Source of the DNA: Acinetobacter sp. HY1485
Lineage (GTDB): Bacteria; Pseudomonadota; Gammaproteobacteria; Pseudomonadales; Moraxellaceae
Assembly: GCF_027568475.1 (NCBI RefSeq)
Contig: NZ_JANKZG010000006.1
Span: forward strand, 1 to 64,000
Length of the DNA stretch: 64,000 nucleotides
Reading direction: 5' to 3'
Shown: positions 55,312-64,000 of the stretch, piece after piece
Position numbering within the stretch: the stretch's first letter is position 1
Layout: each line of letters opens with the position of its first letter
Position numbers and translations under genes: made by a program
The notes under the pieces: model-generated
What the model saw: the letters and a program-made list of their open reading frames with translations, nothing else
What the model was told of the DNA's origin: nothing
Databases searched by the model: none

Positions 55312-56297
55312 TGATGTTCTTCTAAGTATTTTTCAGTGCGTTCAATTGCTGCTTTCATATTCGTAATAGCATTTTCAATATCTTGAATTGATTTTGCATT
55401 ACCACCACTAAGGGCTTGTCGCCATTTACGTGCACCCGGTAAATTTTGGAATAAACCTAAAATATGACGTGTAATAATAGATAACGGTGCACCTTCAGCA
55501 AGACGCTGTTCGATATAAGGCATCATCTGTTGCATAATATCAAAACGATTAGGTGCATCTAAATGCCATAATTGTCCAAGTTCAGCCAATAAGTACGGGT
55601 TATGATATGCCTCACGCCCAATCATCACACCATCTACATGCTGTAAATGAGTTTGTGTTTCTTCAAGGGTTTTTACACCACCGTTAAGCTCAATGGTAAG
55701 GTGAGGACGTTCTCGTTTTAAACGGTAAACGTCTTCGTAACGCAGTGGTGGCACTTCACGATTTTCTTTAGGTGATAGTCCTTTTAAAATGGCAATACGG
55801 GCATGTACTACAAAGTGTGTACAACCTGTTTTCGCTACTGTGTCTACAAAATGCAACATCTCTTCATAAGATTGCATATCATCAATACCAATACGGTGTT
55901 TGATGGTGACAGGAATATCGACCGCTTGTTGCATACTTGCAATGCACTCTGCCACAAGGTCAGGTTCTGCCATGAGACAGGCGCCAATTTTATTATTTTG
56001 TACACGGTCGCTAGGGCAACCTACGTTTAGGTTTACACCTTGATAACCCCAGTCCTGTGCCATTTTTGTACAGGTGGCAAGGTCTTTTGGGTCTGAACCC
56101 CCAAGTTGTAGCACCAAAGGGTGTTCTTGTTGATTGTAATCTAAATGGCGTTTTACATCTCCAAACAAAATGGCGCCTGTGGTCACCATTTCGGTATATA
56201 GCACTACGTTTGGATTAAAAAGACGAGCAAAATAACGGTAGTCTTTGGTTGTCCAATCCATCATAGGTGCAACTGAGATAATAGGGGTTTTAACCAT
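55308..56297 (-). CDS. dusA: tRNA-dihydrouridine synthase A
   Basis: DusA is an FMN enzyme that reduces uridines in the tRNA D-loop. Signatures are VAPMMDWTTKDYRYFARL at the start, the catalytic-Cys motif NVGCPSDRVQNNKIGACLM and HARIAILKGLSPKENR. The 329-residue length fits the DusA subgroup. Translationally coupled to pnuC. Confidence 0.95.
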   Translation of the reverse strand: MVKTPIISVAPMMDWTTKDYRYFARLFNPNVVLYTEMVTTGAILFGDVKRHLDYNQQEHPLVLQLGGSDPKDLATCTKMAQDWGYQGVNLNVGCPSDRVQNNKIGACLMAEPDLVAECIASMQQAVDIPVTIKHRIGIDDMQSYEEMLHFVDTVAKTGCTHFVVHARIAILKGLSPKENREVPPLRYEDVYRLKRERPHLTIELNGGVKTLEETQTHLQHVDGVMIGREAYHNPYLLAELGQLWHLDAPNRFDIMQQMMPYIEQRLAEGAPLSIITRHILGLFQNLPGARKWRQALSGGNAKSIQDIENAITNMKAAIERTEKYLEEHQ

Positions 56298-56330
56298 TTA
56301 AAATCATGCTCTTATTTTGCCAACGTGGCA

Positions 56331-57506
56331 TTATACCGAACTTTTGAGTTGTGCGCCCCATTTAGCGTAGTCGAGACAGGCACAAATAATTGTGGCACTG
56401 ACTAAACTAAACCCTGCAATACATACAGATGACCATCCGCCATGGTTCCATGCAAATACGCCAAGAGCAGAGCCTGTGGCTGCACCACCAAAGTAAAACG
56501 TCATATAAATGGCATTGATGCGTGATTTTGCTTCGGGACGTAGACGATAAATAATATTTTGGTTACATGAATGGTGAAATGCTAACCCTGTATTTAAAAC
56601 GGCAAAACCAATCAAATAAAAGCCAAGATGTTGTGGTGAAAACAGCAAAGATAACCAGCCTAAAAAGAGTAATCCACAGCCAAGAAAAGTAAGTAGTGCG
56701 TTATAGCCACGGTCACCCCATTTGCCTACAAATTGTGTGGATAATGCACCAATGATACCCACTAAACTTACCATACCAATAAAAGTATCTTTAAGCGAAA
56801 AGGGTGGTTGCGACAGGTAAGTAGACATGGTAGAAAATAAAAGGCTCATGGTTGCAAAGGCACTTGCACCTAATAAAGAGCGTACAACAAGGCGTTTTTC
56901 TTCTACAAACAATATACGCATTGAGCTTAAAATACCGCCATAAGACAGTTGTAGTGTGCTTGGGATATTAGGCAGTCGGATTTTAAGTAAAAATGCACAA
57001 GCAAAAATACAACAAGCACTTAACACATAAATTAATTTCCAATGAAATAAATTAGAAATTAAGCCCGAAAGCGTGGTTGATAGCAAAATTCCAATGAGTA
57101 AGCCACTCATTAAAAAGCCAACTGTTTCACCAATTTTATTTTGTGCAACCATCATGGTTGAAAATGGAATAAGCACTTGAGCCGCAACAGAAAACAGTCC
57201 AGCCATTGCTGTACCAAGCCATAACATCGGCAAATTAACGGATGTTGCACAAATAAGTAGCCCAATGCCTGCCAAGCACATTAAGGATGGAATAAGTTTG
57301 GTTTTATTGACTAAATCGCCCGTAGGAACAATAAACAATAATCCAAGGGCATAAGAAATTTGTGCAATGGTGACGGTAAGCTGTGCTTGAGCGGTAGTAG
57401 TATTAAAGTCATGCTGTATAGAGTGAATAAGAGGCTGACAAAAGTAATTTGCACCTGCTGTAAGCCCACAAGAAATTGCCATTAGCCAAAGTAAAGATTT
57501 ATTCAT
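56331..57506 (-). CDS. MFS transporter (SoxR-linked)
   Basis: This is a major facilitator superfamily transporter of 391 residues with about twelve helices. The loop 2-3 motif is GDLVNKTKL, and PTGDL is typical of drug-type exporters. The second half has GGAATGSALGVFAWN. The substrate is unknown. Its start overlaps the ridA stop by 4 nt, so it is the second gene of a ridA-MFS operon whose promoter carries a SoxR site. Export of redox-active compounds is the natural inference. Confidence 0.85.
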   Translation of the reverse strand: MNKSLLWLMAISCGLTAGANYFCQPLIHSIQHDFNTTTAQAQLTVTIAQISYALGLLFIVPTGDLVNKTKLIPSLMCLAGIGLLICATSVNLPMLWLGTAMAGLFSVAAQVLIPFSTMMVAQNKIGETVGFLMSGLLIGILLSTTLSGLISNLFHWKLIYVLSACCIFACAFLLKIRLPNIPSTLQLSYGGILSSMRILFVEEKRLVVRSLLGASAFATMSLLFSTMSTYLSQPPFSLKDTFIGMVSLVGIIGALSTQFVGKWGDRGYNALLTFLGCGLLFLGWLSLLFSPQHLGFYLIGFAVLNTGLAFHHSCNQNIIYRLRPEAKSRINAIYMTFYFGGAATGSALGVFAWNHGGWSSVCIAGFSLVSATIICACLDYAKWGAQLKSSV

Positions 57507-57886
57507 GGTAAATACGCGGTTGCCTCAATTTCAATTTGCATTTTTTCTAACGCCAAAGTAGGTACAGGAATAAGTGTGCAAGCAGGAAAGGTTTGCCAAT
57601 GTTGTTTAAATATCTCAATTAATATGGCGTGTTTTTCTGTACAGTGATCTTTAACTAAAACTCTCAGCATTGCAATGTGTTCAAGCGAGGCATTTTGAGT
57701 ATTTAAAATAGTGATTAGGTTTTGAATTGCTTGTTTGGTTTGTTTGGCAAAATTTAAACTAAGTTCACCATAGACATTTTCGCCACCTTGCCCCGAAATA
57801 TGTAAGACATTACCTACTCGTACAGCATGGCTGTAAGCATTAGGTGTGGGGTCATAACAGCCTATTGGATTAATTCTTTGCATCAT
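57503..57886 (-). CDS. RidA/YjgF family protein
   Basis: This is a RidA-type protein of 127 residues. The family commonly hydrolyses reactive enamine/imine intermediates. HISGQGGENVYGELS and the C-terminal ALEKMQIEIEATAYLP fit. The usual Arg of the active RidA group (R105 in the family) is not obvious, so the reaction may differ. I chose ATG 57886, which has AAGGA 7 nt upstream; an ATG at 57928 lies beyond the promoter -10. First gene of the SoxR-linked operon. Confidence 0.82.
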   Translation of the reverse strand: MMQRINPIGCYDPTPNAYSHAVRVGNVLHISGQGGENVYGELSLNFAKQTKQAIQNLITILNTQNASLEHIAMLRVLVKDHCTEKHAILIEIFKQHWQTFPACTLIPVPTLALEKMQIEIEATAYLP

Positions 57887-57913
57887 CGTATCGTCCTTAA
57901 TTTGAGTTGTGCT

Positions 57914-57944
57914 AGTATCAAATCTCAAGTTAACTTGAGGTCAA
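57914..57944 (-). promoter_or_regulatory. SoxR-controlled promoter with 19-bp spacer
   Basis: On the minus strand TTGACC (57939-57944), a 19-bp spacer and GATACT (57914-57919) form a MerR-type promoter. The spacer holds TCTCAAGTTAACTTGAGG (57923-57940, + strand), a near-perfect palindrome like the E. coli soxS SoxR box. It reads into ridA-MFS and sits 10 bp before the divergent soxR start. Confidence 0.9.
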
Positions 57945-57949
57945 GTAAA

Positions 57950-58357
57950 ATGTTAACGATTGGGGAAGTCGCAAAGCGTAGCGGTGTTAGCGTGCCCACA
58001 TTACGTTTTTATGAAGAAAAGCAACTGATCCAAAGTATCCGTACAAATGGCAATCAACGCCGTTATTTGCGTGGTGTATTAAGGCGTGTTGCTATTATTA
58101 AGGTAGCGCAAAAAGTAGGAATTAGTTTGGCAGAAATTCAAGAGGGTTTTAAGGTTTTACCTAAAGATCACAACCCAACTAAAGCAGATTGGGAACAATT
58201 GTCTAAAGCATGGCAAATTAAACTAGATGAGCGCATTACGTTATTGATGCAAATGAAAGAACAAATGCAGTGGTGTATTGGTTGTGGGTGTTTGTCTTTA
58301 GAAGATTGTCCATTACGTAATCCTAACGATGTAATGGCACAAAAAAAGCGACTATAA
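57950..58357 (+). CDS. soxR: Redox-sensitive transcriptional activator SoxR
   Basis: SoxR is a MerR-family activator with a [2Fe-2S] cluster that senses redox-cycling compounds. Residues 1-70 form the winged-helix DNA-binding part (MLTIGEVAKRSGVSVPTLRFYEEK). The cluster ligands are Cys109, Cys112, Cys114 and Cys120 in CIGCGCLSLEDC. The 135 residues are shorter than E. coli SoxR (154) mainly at the N-terminus. ATG 57950 sits just after the operator; an upstream frame to 57827 would cover the operator and ridA. Confidence 0.95.
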   Translation: MLTIGEVAKRSGVSVPTLRFYEEKQLIQSIRTNGNQRRYLRGVLRRVAIIKVAQKVGISLAEIQEGFKVLPKDHNPTKADWEQLSKAWQIKLDERITLLMQMKEQMQWCIGCGCLSLEDCPLRNPNDVMAQKKRL

Positions 58358-58369
58358 GAGTCGCTTTTT
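58343..58369. terminator. Bidirectional terminator, soxR/rsfS
   Basis: AAAAAGCGACT / AGTCGCTTTTT with a short loop holding the soxR stop codon. It lies next to the rsfS stop on the other strand. Confidence 0.9.
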
Positions 58370-58370
58370 G

Positions 58371-58739
58371 TTACGCTAATTCGGGTGTGTTTGAACGCCA
58401 AAGGCTCTCAAGGTCATAGAACTTACGCGCTGTAGGTAGCATTACATGTACCACAACGTAGCCAAGATCAACTAAAATCCATTCAGCATCACGCTCGCCT
58501 TCAACCCCAAGCGGGCGAAAACCTGCTTTACGTGCTTCGTCTGCAACGTTATCTGCAAGGGCTTTAACATGACGCGTTGATGTACCACTTGCAATGACAA
58601 TGGCATCTGCAACATTACTAATGTCGCTTACATCAAGCTCTAAAATATCTTTTGCTTTTACATCTGCAAGCGCTTCATGAATGACTTTTAAGCAAGCTTT
58701 TGCGTCTTGGTTCATCGCGGGCGATGGTTCTAAATTCAT
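58371..58739 (-). CDS. rsfS: Ribosome silencing factor RsfS
   Basis: RsfS binds L14 on the 50S subunit and blocks subunit joining in starvation. Its 122 residues match the family: VIASGTSTRHVKALADNV and the C-terminal AEWILVDLGYVVVHVM. It lies 68 nt after the kinase gene on the same strand. Its usual neighbours holA or nadD are not in the window. Confidence 0.94.
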   Translation of the reverse strand: MNLEPSPAMNQDAKACLKVIHEALADVKAKDILELDVSDISNVADAIVIASGTSTRHVKALADNVADEARKAGFRPLGVEGERDAEWILVDLGYVVVHVMLPTARKFYDLESLWRSNTPELA

Positions 58740-58807
58740 ATTGAGTCAATATTTCCTGACAATTACTCATGTTGTAATATAGCGTTTCTTAGGTGAAAAT
58801 TCAATCG

Positions 58808-61588
58808 TTATGTATTGGCATCTTCAATTTTTTTAAGTGCAGCTTGGCGTGTTGTTTCAATCACCTTTTTTAGGGTATCAAAACGAGTGAGCACTTCATC
58901 AATAAATGCGTCATCTGCGACTTTTTTCTCTTTGCGTAAAGTTGACATGAACAATTCAAAATCACCCGTGACTTGTTGAAGTTGAGGTGTACCTACATAA
59001 CGTGTTGCACCATATAAACGGTGTAAAACATGTTCTAGATGTGGAAAATCTTCAAGTTCAATGAGTTGTTGCATTTCTTCAATTTCACTATCAAAACTTG
59101 CAACCAACATTTGTAATAAATCTAAAGCAAGTTCTTCTTTATTGGCAGCAAGTTGTATGCTTTGTGCCCAATCAAGGATTGTCGATTGTACAGGTTCAGG
59201 GGCAATTGGAAGTGGCTCAACCGTTTCAAAATTTTTGTCTGTCCATGTTGCTAAAATTTGTGTGAGCTGTTCAATTTGAATTGGTTTAGTAACGTAATCA
59301 TCCATACCTACTGCAAGTAATTTTTTCTTTTCATCAGATAGGGCATGTGCAGTGAGTGCAATAATAGGCAGATGTGTCTGATACTCAAGCGTAGTTTCTA
59401 GCGAGCGAATGGCGCGTGTGGTATCAATACCTGACATTACAGGCATTTGAATATCCATAAAAATAAGGTCAAATAACGGTTGCTTGTTATCGATGCGTTG
59501 TTGAATAAGATTAATCGCATCTTGTCCACTCAGTGCCTTAACCGTTGTGACGTTAAGTTCGCCTAATAGTGCTTCCAGTACAATGAGGTTAGGAAGATGA
59601 TCATCAACCGCTAAAATTTGTAAGCCTTCGCCATTAAAAGTTTTGCTTTTTTCATGGTCGATATTGACCTGATTGGTAAGTAGTTGAATTAGCGCATGAC
59701 GGCTGAGTGGTTGATACAACGGATTGGCGCGGAACTCTTTGAGCGTATTTGGCTCCAAAGCCATTTGATAGCCATAAATTGCCAACTTACCTTGATAACG
59801 TGTTCGAATTTCAGTCAGTAAAGCTTGCGTATCACTCCCATGATCGACAATGACCCATGTATTTTCATCATATTCAAGTTGTTTAAGACGCGCAAATAAA
59901 TCTAATAACGATGAGGCTTCTGTGTGTTGAACTTGATAATTTTCTAAATAATGACGCAATACATTTGCAGTTGCCGCATGCGAAATAAAAGACACCACAT
60001 TCATATGATGGAAATCTTCGTTGGAAATCTCTAGGTATTTGTTCACTGCAAAGTGTACGGTAAACCAAAAGGTTGAGCCTTTTTCGGTGGGTGCGCGTTC
60101 TTGATTATCTTCAAAGCCAATTTGCCCTTTCATTAAAGTGACAAGTTGTTTTGAAATGGCAAGCCCCAAACCTGTACCGCCAAACTGCCGTGTTACAGAT
60201 GCATCACCTTGAGAGAACGACTTGAATAAGTGTTTGCGCTCACTTTCGTTTACGCCAATACCACTGTCTTGTACGCTAAAGTGGATTAAACAGTTGCCAT
60301 TTTGCTCTTGTTCTAAACGTGTACGAACAATAATTTCACCCTCGGGGGTAAACTTAATGGCATTAGAAATAAGATTCGTGAGGATCTGCTTAAAGCGTAA
60401 AATATCACCTGTTACTTGGTGCGGTAGATTGTGAGCAAAGTAAAATGCCAAATGAATATTTTTTTCAGCCGCTAAAGGTGACAGCATATCCATCACATCA
60501 AACATGGCTTCTTCAAGATCAAACGGTGCCATTTCAAGTTCAAGTTTGCCTGCATCAATCTTAGAAAAATCAAGCACATCGTTAATAAGCGCAAGTAAAT
60601 GAGCTGATGATTTACGAATGGTTTGTAAGTATAAGTTTTGTTCATTCGTGAGATTATGTTGTCTCAGCATTAAATGAATAAAACCATCAATACTATTTAA
60701 AGGCGTACGTAACTCATGGCTAATATTGGCTAAAAACACCGACTTGGATTGATTAGCAGAAATGGCTTGGTCACGCGCTTGACGATAAGTGATATTTTGA
60801 ACTTCAAGTGTATCAAGGGTACGTCTTAAATCGTCTTCGGTTTGTTCGGTATGTTCTTGAAGTTCTAAAAAACTTTGATGTAACCGTTTTAATGTACTTT
60901 CAATATCAAGTTGTAATAGTTTTAGCTCGCCACTACTGTTAATGGTGACAGGCTCATCAAGATTGTCTGCATTGAGGCGTTGTAGCTGCATACGGATTTC
61001 GTAAAGAGGTGCAATCCAACGTCTTGAATAAAAACTTAAACATAGCATTAACAATAATAGCGTAATAAATGCAGTGATAAGTAACACCATAAACACATGA
61101 TAATGTGCAACTTCCATGGGTTGGTTATCAAGCTCAATGAGTAGCCAACCCGATTGAAGTTTAACCCCATATACACTATTGCTGTTGACGTGAATAGGGC
61201 CAATAAATCCCGCATCTTGATTAAATTCAGGCCATTTTTTGTAAGGTTGCAAACCAATATTAATATGGATATCTTGGTCAACTAAACTCACGCGTTGTAA
61301 ATAGCGTTCATTGAGCATTCTAAGTAAAATAGTTTGCGCTTTTTGCGTTTCTTTAGGGTCTTTATGAATAGCATCGACCAAAAGTTCTGCGGTGTGTTGG
61401 TAGCGTGACAAAATAGCAATGGCAATGTGACGTTGTTGGCTTAAGGATGCTTGATTGGTTTCGCTTAACACCAAGTAAGCACCGACACCTGCCAAGATCA
61501 CAATCGGAATAAAAATAAGGGCAACCAATTGACCATAGGCTTGGTTAAGTTGCAATCGCTGTAATAAAGACTTTTTTGATTCCGCCAT
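58808..61588 (-). CDS. Hybrid sensor histidine kinase, BarA/GacS type
   Basis: This 926-residue unorthodox kinase has two membrane helices (about 21-41 and 165-187) around a periplasmic loop. A HAMP linker, a coiled coil, and a HisKA domain with His291 (HELRTPLNS) follow. Then come a HATPase domain, a receiver with Asp712 (FMDIQMPVMSG) and a C-terminal HPt with His856. This order is that of BarA/GacS, which signals to UvrY/GacA and Csr/Rsm small RNAs. The response regulator is not in the window. It is divergent from cysM. Confidence 0.9.
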   Translation of the reverse strand: MAESKKSLLQRLQLNQAYGQLVALIFIPIVILAGVGAYLVLSETNQASLSQQRHIAIAILSRYQHTAELLVDAIHKDPKETQKAQTILLRMLNERYLQRVSLVDQDIHINIGLQPYKKWPEFNQDAGFIGPIHVNSNSVYGVKLQSGWLLIELDNQPMEVAHYHVFMVLLITAFITLLLLMLCLSFYSRRWIAPLYEIRMQLQRLNADNLDEPVTINSSGELKLLQLDIESTLKRLHQSFLELQEHTEQTEDDLRRTLDTLEVQNITYRQARDQAISANQSKSVFLANISHELRTPLNSIDGFIHLMLRQHNLTNEQNLYLQTIRKSSAHLLALINDVLDFSKIDAGKLELEMAPFDLEEAMFDVMDMLSPLAAEKNIHLAFYFAHNLPHQVTGDILRFKQILTNLISNAIKFTPEGEIIVRTRLEQEQNGNCLIHFSVQDSGIGVNESERKHLFKSFSQGDASVTRQFGGTGLGLAISKQLVTLMKGQIGFEDNQERAPTEKGSTFWFTVHFAVNKYLEISNEDFHHMNVVSFISHAATANVLRHYLENYQVQHTEASSLLDLFARLKQLEYDENTWVIVDHGSDTQALLTEIRTRYQGKLAIYGYQMALEPNTLKEFRANPLYQPLSRHALIQLLTNQVNIDHEKSKTFNGEGLQILAVDDHLPNLIVLEALLGELNVTTVKALSGQDAINLIQQRIDNKQPLFDLIFMDIQMPVMSGIDTTRAIRSLETTLEYQTHLPIIALTAHALSDEKKKLLAVGMDDYVTKPIQIEQLTQILATWTDKNFETVEPLPIAPEPVQSTILDWAQSIQLAANKEELALDLLQMLVASFDSEIEEMQQLIELEDFPHLEHVLHRLYGATRYVGTPQLQQVTGDFELFMSTLRKEKKVADDAFIDEVLTRFDTLKKVIETTRQAALKKIEDANT

Positions 61589-61682
61589 AATGCTATAAGC
61601 TATTTTTCAACCAAGCCATATTAGCATGCTTTTTTGTGACACAATGCAGGTAAAAAGCTGTGCAGGCATGTACTTTTTTTCA

Positions 61683-61688
61683 TACAAT
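61683..61688 (+). promoter_or_regulatory. Putative -10 box of cysM
   Basis: TACAAT lies about 28 nt before the cysM start. No clear -35 with usual spacing is seen. Confidence 0.35.
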
Positions 61689-61715
61689 AGGGATGTCCCT
61701 TTCAAGGTAGATATT

Positions 61716-62612
61716 ATGAGCGATCAAAATCTCGAGTTAGATGATTACGTAGGCAAAACACCTTTAGTGCGTTTAAAGCGTATGGCAACACAAGCCACCG
61801 TATTGGCAAAACTAGAAGGTAATAATCCTGCGGGCTCGGTAAAAGATCGCCCTGCTTACAATATGATTATGCAAGCAGAAAAACGAGGGGATATCAAACC
61901 AGGTGACACTTTAATTGAAGCAACCAGTGGCAATACAGGCATTGCCCTTGCCATGGTCGCAGCAATGCGTGGCTATAAAATGAAGCTCATTATGCCCAAC
62001 AATATGAGCCAAGAACGTAAAGATGCCATGCAAGCGTATGGTGCAGAACTCATTGAAGTTACACAAGCCCAAGGCATGGAAGGTGCGCGTGATCTTGCTT
62101 TGAAAATGCAATCTGAAGGCAAAGGTTTAGTGCTGAATCAATTTGGTAATCCTGATAATGTAGAGGCACATTACCTCACAACAGGCCCAGAGATTTGGCA
62201 ACAAACGCAAGGTAAAATTACGCATTTTGTCAGTTCGATGGGTACAACAGGCACCATTATGGGCGTGTCTAAATATTTAAAAGAACAAAATCCAAATATT
62301 CAAATTGTTGGCTTACAACCTGAAGAAGGCGCAAGCATTGCAGGTATCCGCCGTTGGCCAAAAGAATATTTACCCACCATTTTTGATGCTTCTCGTGTAG
62401 ATCGCACCATTGATATTCCACAAATTGCGGCAGAAAAAACCATGCGTCAGCTTGCACGTCAAGAAGGAATCAGTGCAGGGGTGTCATCGGGTGGTGCAGT
62501 TTGGGCAGCGTTAAAAATTGCGCAAGAGCAACCTGATGCTGTGATTGTTTGCATTATTTGTGACCGAGGCGACCGTTATTTATCAACAGGTTTGTTTTCT
62601 GTACAGGATTAA
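61716..62612 (+). CDS. cysM: Cysteine synthase B
   Basis: CysM makes cysteine from O-acetylserine with sulfide or thiosulfate, using PLP. The PLP Lys is residue 43 in NPAGSVKDRP, and the phosphate-binding loop is SGNTGIA. RRWPKEYLP is a CysM-type feature in contrast to CysK. I chose ATG 61716 (298 residues) with AAGG 8 nt upstream; an ATG at 61626 would lie before the promoter. It precedes the exonuclease gene by 2 nt. Confidence 0.94.
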   Translation: MSDQNLELDDYVGKTPLVRLKRMATQATVLAKLEGNNPAGSVKDRPAYNMIMQAEKRGDIKPGDTLIEATSGNTGIALAMVAAMRGYKMKLIMPNNMSQERKDAMQAYGAELIEVTQAQGMEGARDLALKMQSEGKGLVLNQFGNPDNVEAHYLTTGPEIWQQTQGKITHFVSSMGTTGTIMGVSKYLKEQNPNIQIVGLQPEEGASIAGIRRWPKEYLPTIFDASRVDRTIDIPQIAAEKTMRQLARQEGISAGVSSGGAVWAALKIAQEQPDAVIVCIICDRGDRYLSTGLFSVQD

Positions 62613-62614
62613 AC

Positions 62615-63424
62615 ATGCGTTTACCAGTGTTTGTATTTGATATAGAAACCATCACAGATTTAAAAGCAGGCGCGCATTTATATCAGTTAAATAATTTAAA
62701 TGATGACGACAAAACGCAAGCACTGAATAAAATTCGACGTCAAGACAGTGGCTCTGATTTTCAGCGATTACCTTTGCACCAAATTGCATGTATCTCGGGG
62801 TTTTGGATAGATGAAAAGGGCATGCGTTTGTTTTCATTAAGCCAAAAAGATAATACTGAAGCTGAAATTTTAGAAAAATTTCTATCTGTATTTGAAAAAC
62901 GTCAACCTGTTTTAGTCAGTTGGAATGGCGCGCAGTTTGATTTACCTGTGATTTTGTATCGTGCCATGTATCATGGGCTGTCTGCACCAAGTTTGCTTGA
63001 TCAAGGTGAGATTGATCAACAACGCCGTTATAACAATTACCAAAACCGTTATCATCATCAGCATATCGATTTAATGGATGCGCTTGCGCTATTTAATGGA
63101 CGTAACTTTCAAAAGTTAGATGATGTGGCACATATGTTTGGTTTTGCAGGTAAACGAGAGGGTAAAGGCTATCAAGTCCCTGAGCAGATTAAACAACAAG
63201 ATTGGTTAGGCTTAACCTCGTATTGCGAGGGAAATGTATTAAACACATGGTTTATTTACTTGCGTTGGTTGTTACTCAAAGGACAGCTTCTGCGTGAAGA
63301 TCACCAAGATTTGATTAAAAGCACACAGCAATATTTAGCAACACAGCCTCAACACGAAGGCTTTTTAGCCCAATGGCAACAAAGTGCCCAAAGCACGCCA
63401 TTTAGCCAAACTTTTTTTGATTAG
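62615..63424 (+). CDS. PolB-like 3'-5' exonuclease
   Basis: This protein has 269 residues and resembles the DNA polymerase B exonuclease-like family (DNA_pol_B_exo2) of the DEDD superfamily. Exo I is FDIETITD (Asp9, Glu11). [16 protein letters not shown] matches Exo II, and the segment with HIDLMDAL near 150 gives further acidic residues. Its substrate is unknown; a 3'-5' nuclease is inferred. It starts 2 nt after cysM and is followed by rlmD, so one operon is likely. Confidence 0.86.
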   Translation: MRLPVFVFDIETITDLKAGAHLYQLNNLNDDDKTQALNKIRRQDSGSDFQRLPLHQIACISGFWIDEKGMRLFSLSQKDNTEAEILEKFLSVFEKRQPVLVSWNGAQFDLPVILYRAMYHGLSAPSLLDQGEIDQQRRYNNYQNRYHHQHIDLMDALALFNGRNFQKLDDVAHMFGFAGKREGKGYQVPEQIKQQDWLGLTSYCEGNVLNTWFIYLRWLLLKGQLLREDHQDLIKSTQQYLATQPQHEGFLAQWQQSAQSTPFSQTFFD

Positions 63425-63432
63425 GTTATATT

Positions 63433-64000
63433 TTGAACCAACAGACTTTTCAGGTAACGTCTCTTTCTCATGAAGGACGAGGTATCGCACTTTACGAGCA
63501 ACCCGTAGAAAAAAATGGGAAAAAAGTATTTATTCAGTTTGCGCTTCCGGGCGAAACGGTTGTGGCTAAAATTACGCGAGATACAAAACGTTTAGAAGAA
63601 GCCGATGCCATTGAGGTTATTGGTGAGTTTGCAAAAACACGCGTAACGCCCATTTGTCAGCATTTTAAAACCTGTGGTGGCTGTAGTTTGCAACATATGC
63701 ACCCTGATGAGCAAATTCGGTTTAAACAAGATGTGCTTAAATCTCACTTTACGCATTTTGCGCAAGTTGAACCTGAAAGCTGGTTAGCGCCTATTCGTTC
63801 CAAACAAACAGGATACAGACGCCGTGCTCGCATTGGCGTGCGTTATTTGGAAAAATCGAATCAACTATTAATGGGTTTTCGTGAGCGTCAATCGAACCGT
63901 TTGACCAACATTGTTGAATGCCCTGTTTTAGAAAGTACTCTCAATCAAGCATTACCACATTTGCGTCTATTACTCGAAAGTCTAACAGGCAAGGCAGTGA
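63433..64000 (+). CDS. rlmD: 23S rRNA m5U1939 methyltransferase RlmD, 5' part
   Basis: The gene is cut by the window end, 189 codons are visible. A TRAM domain covers about 1-65. The iron-sulfur ligands Cys75, Cys81 and Cys84 ([10 protein letters not shown]) follow, and a fourth Cys in NIVECP near 160. RlmD methylates U1939 of 23S rRNA. The start is TTG at 63433, with AGG 7 nt upstream and no better in-frame start before the exonuclease stop. In Pseudomonas-type genomes relA usually follows. Confidence 0.9.
   Translation, partial: MNQQTFQVTSLSHEGRGIALYEQPVEKNGKKVFIQFALPGETVVAKITRDTKRLEEADAIEVIGEFAKTRVTPICQHFKTCGGCSLQHMHPDEQIRFKQDVLKSHFTHFAQVEPESWLAPIRSKQTGYRRRARIGVRYLEKSNQLLMGFRERQSNRLTNIVECPVLESTLNQALPHLRLLLESLTGKAV

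Noticed and set aside
57827-57949. N-terminal extension of soxR by 41 codons
   Set aside because: It would run through the SoxR operator and the start of ridA. The MerR fold begins at MLTIGEV.
1-64000. Mobile elements, prophage, toxin-antitoxin or defence island
   Set aside because: I found no transposase, integrase, inverted-repeat element, restriction system or CRISPR. Gene content and base composition look uniform and core-like.

Overview
The window is AT-rich, densely packed gammaproteobacterial chromosome. It most resembles Acinetobacter or a close Moraxellaceae relative. The reasons are the 5S rRNA sequence and length, the mlaFEDCB operon layout, the paired piuA/piuC iron genes, the stand-alone histidine decarboxylase, the long LeuA type and the cysM/rlmD/barA block. 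The genus call comes from remembered family features, not from a search. Nearly all of it is core genome. I see no insertion sequence, prophage, CRISPR array or tRNA.

Layout. Positions 1-120 are the 3' end of an rRNA operon (5S rRNA and terminator). 150-5030: a DJ-1/PfpI protein, the Mla lipid-transport operon and corA. 5150-12120: comF, recG, an epimerase-like protein, plsB and tesB. 12210-15350: a dicarboxylate/amino-acid symporter and tonB-exbB-exbD behind a Fur-type promoter. 15380-18740: msrA, an NlpE-like lipoprotein, a DUF4105 protein, folA and thyA. 18840-21890: a DUF1963 protein and a PLP decarboxylase, placed between thyA-folA and lgt. 21990-26180: small lipoprotein, AEC permease, and rdgB, Sel1 protein, metW, metX. 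26255-27952: leuA. 28170-33220: an iron-uptake block (FecA-like receptor, PiuC dioxygenase, PiuA/Fiu-like receptor) with Fur boxes. 33580-36980: tig, clpP, clpX. 37000-43120: DUF2059 protein, class I fumarase, a TPR protein, pta and ackA. 43200-47790: proA, nagZ, prc. 47950-54080: an MHYT-GGDEF-EAL protein, prfC, a DUF3298-type lipoprotein, tatD, tcdA. 54130-54690: a frame-disrupted DUF4760-like gene. 54646-58740: pnuC, dusA, an MFS transporter, ridA, soxR, rsfS. 58808-64000: a BarA/GacS-type hybrid kinase, cysM, a PolB-like exonuclease and the 5' part of rlmD.

How genes work together. TonB-ExbB-ExbD would energise the two outer-membrane receptors, and Fur-like sites lie at all three loci. 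The FecA-like receptor lacks the N-terminal signalling domain, so Fur alone probably controls it. Redox control is visible at 57,914-57,944: a SoxR palindrome sits in the 19-bp spacer of the promoter reading into ridA and the MFS gene, divergent from soxR. Protein quality control (tig, clpP, clpX, prc) includes a plausible heat-shock promoter before clpP.

I found no clearly new multi-gene system. The most unusual points are: the seven-T frameshift in the DUF4760-like gene; a perfect 7-1-7 Fur box with no obvious target between piuA and tig; three same-strand gene pairs (leuA/metX, sel1/rdgB, piuA/piuC) with a terminator-like hairpin immediately before the next ribosome binding site; and a decarboxylase/DUF1963 pair inside the lgt-thyA neighbourhood.
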